DNA of 64,000 bases from Spirosoma profusum. GTDB taxonomy: Bacteria > Bacteroidota > Bacteroidia > Cytophagales > Spirosomataceae. The stretch's first letter is position 1, and the number at the start of each line of letters is the position of its first letter. A program made the translations under genes and the position numbers. A model generated the notes under the pieces. The model made no database searches and was not told where the DNA came from. It saw nothing but the letters and a program-made list of their open reading frames with translations. Where the stretch lies: NCBI RefSeq assembly GCF_014699005.1, contig NZ_JACWZY010000002.1, positions 248,001 through 312,000 of the forward strand, read 5' to 3'. Of the stretch, positions 61,945 to 64,000 are shown piece after piece.

Positions 61945-63063
61945 TTACTTAGCCATGATAACGCAAACCGGAGCAGGTACTTTTACCGACTGACCGGTAT
62001 ACGTCAGTTTGCCGGTTTGCTGATCGCGTTTGAAAATGGTGATGTTATCGGTATCCTGATGCGCCACAAAAATAAATTCTCCTTTGGGATCAATCAGGAA
62101 ATTTCGTGGAGTTTTGCCTTCGGTGAGCTGTTCGCCGACTTTCGTCAGTTTGCCATCATTTCCGATGGCGAAGATAGCCAGACCATTATAACCCCGATTG
62201 GACTGATACAGAAACTTGCCCGACGGGTCGATATGAATATCGGCGCTGGTATTCGATTCGGTAAAATTAGCAGGCAACGTTACTACGTTGTCCTGAATCA
62301 AAGTTAACTCGCCTGTTTTCGCGTTACGTGAGAACGTAGCAACGGTTGATGTCAATTCTTCGACCAGATAAGCGTATTTGCCATTTGGGTGGAACGTAAA
62401 ATGACGCGGTCCTGAACCCGCCTTCACCGTAGCGAAAGGAGGCTGAGCTGGCTTTACCTTGCTATTCGTTACGTCGATATTGAAAATATTTACCTTATCT
62501 GTCCCCAGATCGGCAACGTAGAGAAAACGATTATCGGGAGCTAACGTAGCAGAATGGACATGCGCTTTTTCCTGACGTTTGGCGTTCGGCCCCGTTCCTT
62601 CATCCTGAACCTTATCTGTAGGTTCTCCCAACGTACCGTCCGACTTGATGGGTAACACAGCCAGACTTCCGCCCCCATAGTTCGATACAAAAGCCGTTTT
62701 GCCTGTTTGATCGACGCTGATGTGACAGGGACCAGCCCCCATCGATGACTGGCTATTCAGGTATTGCAGCTTTCCAGTTGTTTTATCGACGGAATAAGCA
62801 CTGACGCCCCCATTTTTATCAGCTCCTTCATTCACTGAATACAAGTACTGCCCAGATGGGTGAAGCGCTAAAAATGACGGACTCTTTACGTTCGATACTG
62901 ATTGGAGCGGCTGCATGGTGCCAGCTTTTCGGTCAAATTCGAACACGTAAATGCCCTCGCTCCCCCGGAGGGAATACGTACCGACATACATAATTTCTTT
63001 CCCAGATTGTGCCTGTGCTGCCATGCTAAATCCGAGTAAACCTGTAAGGACTATCTTGTTCAT
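61945..63063 (-). CDS. Lactonase-fold (6-phosphogluconolactonase-like) exported protein
   Basis: This 372-residue protein has a signal peptide (MNKIVLTGLLGFSMAAQAQ) and a seven-bladed propeller of the Pgl/YbhE type: MYVGTYSLRGSEGIYVFEFD (about 24-43), HPSGQYLYSVNE, GPCHISVDQTGKTAFVSNYG and GSGPRHFTFHPNGKYAYLVE. The classical member hydrolyses 6-phosphogluconolactone, but secreted versions probably act on other sugar lactones. The longer frame to 63096 adds a non-signal stretch, so 63063 is chosen. Confidence 0.88.
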   Translation of the reverse strand: MNKIVLTGLLGFSMAAQAQSGKEIMYVGTYSLRGSEGIYVFEFDRKAGTMQPLQSVSNVKSPSFLALHPSGQYLYSVNEGADKNGGVSAYSVDKTTGKLQYLNSQSSMGAGPCHISVDQTGKTAFVSNYGGGSLAVLPIKSDGTLGEPTDKVQDEGTGPNAKRQEKAHVHSATLAPDNRFLYVADLGTDKVNIFNIDVTNSKVKPAQPPFATVKAGSGPRHFTFHPNGKYAYLVEELTSTVATFSRNAKTGELTLIQDNVVTLPANFTESNTSADIHIDPSGKFLYQSNRGYNGLAIFAIGNDGKLTKVGEQLTEGKTPRNFLIDPKGEFIFVAHQDTDNITIFKRDQQTGKLTYTGQSVKVPAPVCVIMAK

Positions 63064-63274
63064 AAATGGAATAGTGAGCTCGTTTAATAAGCACAATAGC
63101 TAGCTAAACTACCGATAACCAGCTACAAATGGAACAGGGCGAGTACTTGTAAACATTAACGTAGCGTTAAAGCACTACTTGAATTTTATAAGGCTTATTA
63201 CCTTAAATAGAGAAAAAATACAACAGAAGTTGTTTTAAATGAAAAAGTTATGAAATCAGTTCATAAGAATCCAT

Positions 63275-63282
63275 TATTTTTG
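63275..63282 (+). promoter_or_regulatory. Candidate -7 box for the OmpA-like gene
   Basis: TATTTTTG fits TAnnTTTG. It lies 67 bases before the ATG of the OmpA-family gene. No TTG is present at normal spacing. Confidence 0.5.
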
Positions 63283-63348
63283 TAGAACGATTTGCTCACG
63301 TATAAGCTCATATCGTCACTCTAATTTTTTGTTAACATTTCCGGTACC

Positions 63349-64000
63349 ATGAAAAGAGTATTGATTATTGTTTCGGCAGTGGTAATGCTGGCCTCCTGCA
63401 ACAGTAAAAAACGCCTTGCTGAAATTAAAGCCCTCCAGGAGGCTCGTGACAAAGCGGTTGCATCGCTGAATGATTGTGATCAGCGCACAGCCGATTTGCG
63501 GTCACAATTATCTGCCAAGGACACCGACCTACAAGGTAAAGACAAGCAAGTATCTGACCTCCAGGGACAGATTGACTATCTGAAAAAAACCAATACGAAC
63601 CTGTTGGATCGGATGTCGGATCTGTCGATTGTGAGTAAATCAGGCGCTGAGAGCATCAAAAAATCGCTCGAAACGCTGAACGAACAGACCAAATACACCA
63701 ATAACCTGAATTCTTCCATCCAACGTAAAGATTCGCTGAATCTGGCCCTTGTGATGAACCTGAAGCGGTCGCTGGATGATATCAACGATCAGGACGTACA
63801 GGTTGAGGTTAAGAAGGGAGTGGTATACGTATCACTTTCGGATAAGCTGCTGTTTAAATCGGGTAGCTATGATATTCTGCCAGCAGCTGAAACTGTACTG
63901 GGTAAAGTGGCGAAGGTTGTTAACGACCACAAAGAGCTTGATATTCTGGTAGAAGGCCATACAGATGTTGTGCCCATTTCTACGTCGGCTATCAAAGACA
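63349..64000 (+). CDS. OmpA-family lipoprotein with coiled coil, 3' truncated by window edge
   Basis: ATG at 63349 opens a frame that runs out of the window (217 codons seen). It has a lipoprotein signal (VLIIVSAVVMLASCN, lipobox cysteine near residue 16), a long heptad-like coiled coil (about 20-145: EIKALQEARDKAVASL and so on) and the beginning of an OmpA C-terminal peptidoglycan-binding domain (LLFKSGSYDILP about 168-179; ILVEGHTDVVPI about 201-212). Such proteins link the outer membrane to the cell wall. Confidence 0.9.
   Translation, partial: MKRVLIIVSAVVMLASCNSKKRLAEIKALQEARDKAVASLNDCDQRTADLRSQLSAKDTDLQGKDKQVSDLQGQIDYLKKTNTNLLDRMSDLSIVSKSGAESIKKSLETLNEQTKYTNNLNSSIQRKDSLNLALVMNLKRSLDDINDQDVQVEVKKGVVYVSLSDKLLFKSGSYDILPAAETVLGKVAKVVNDHKELDILVEGHTDVVPISTSAIKD

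Noticed and set aside
1-64000. CRISPR array or restriction/defence locus
   Set aside because: No regularly spaced short repeats with unique spacers and no cas or restriction genes were seen; the tandem repeats are coding VCBS units, and the HNH protein is a common stand-alone type.

Overview
The window reads as a chromosome segment of a Bacteroidota bacterium of the order Cytophagales, most like Spirosoma and its relatives. The evidence is the gene content (alternative complex III plus aa3 oxidase, hybrid two-component/AraC regulators, huge FG-GAP/Ig-like surface proteins, CrtZ, GT3-type glycogen synthase), the promoter style (TAnnTTTG -7 boxes, few Shine-Dalgarno sequences) and the intergenic repeats. 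Species assignment is inference; no rRNA is present.

Layout. 1-3352 is core: the 3' part of smpB, an HNH endonuclease, rpsA (ribosomal protein S1) and tRNA-Cys(GCA). 3353-17990 looks accessory: on the minus strand, an HTCS regulator, a surface protein of about 2,900 residues whose N-terminus is split off by a frameshift, and an orphan LytTR DNA-binding protein. A 12-bp copy of the tRNA-Cys 3' end lies at 17987-17998, so this block may be an island inserted at the tRNA, although no integrase is visible. Its right end also holds a 158-bp MITE-like element and tandem hairpins that may be a structured RNA.

18171-35411 is one long plus-strand respiratory operon: actABCDEF (alternative complex III), coxB and coxA, heme A and heme O synthases (ctaA, ctaB), two subunit III genes, subunit IV, a SCO copper chaperone, a DUF420 protein and two small membrane proteins. 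It has a good promoter before actA and a terminator after the last gene. Together these genes encode quinol oxidation, electron transfer to the oxidase and the cofactor assembly for that oxidase.

35591-38080 is a sigma factor / anti-sigma-like / outer-membrane protein set. 38083-64000 is a mosaic of short transcription units: nucleotide-sugar and surface genes (SDR, NeuD-like acyltransferase, fcl), an RNA helicase, fructosamine kinase-like protein, anmK, a MoaB-like protein, glycogen synthase, a Tat-exported asparaginase-like hydrolase, purU, cutC, crtZ, an AlbA_2 protein, an OPT transporter, a P1 peptidase, cbpA/cbpM, several exported proteins, a lactonase-fold protein and the 5' part of an OmpA-family lipoprotein.

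The two most unusual points are DNA-level. First, the word GCTACGT/ACGTAGC is strongly over-represented outside the putative island, in several reading frames and in the stems of hairpin terminators, much as DNA uptake sequences are in other bacteria. Second, the giant surface protein appears to hold three arrays of exactly seven FG-GAP/VCBS repeats (three predicted seven-bladed propellers), but the first array is complete only if the frameshift near 12670 is repaired.
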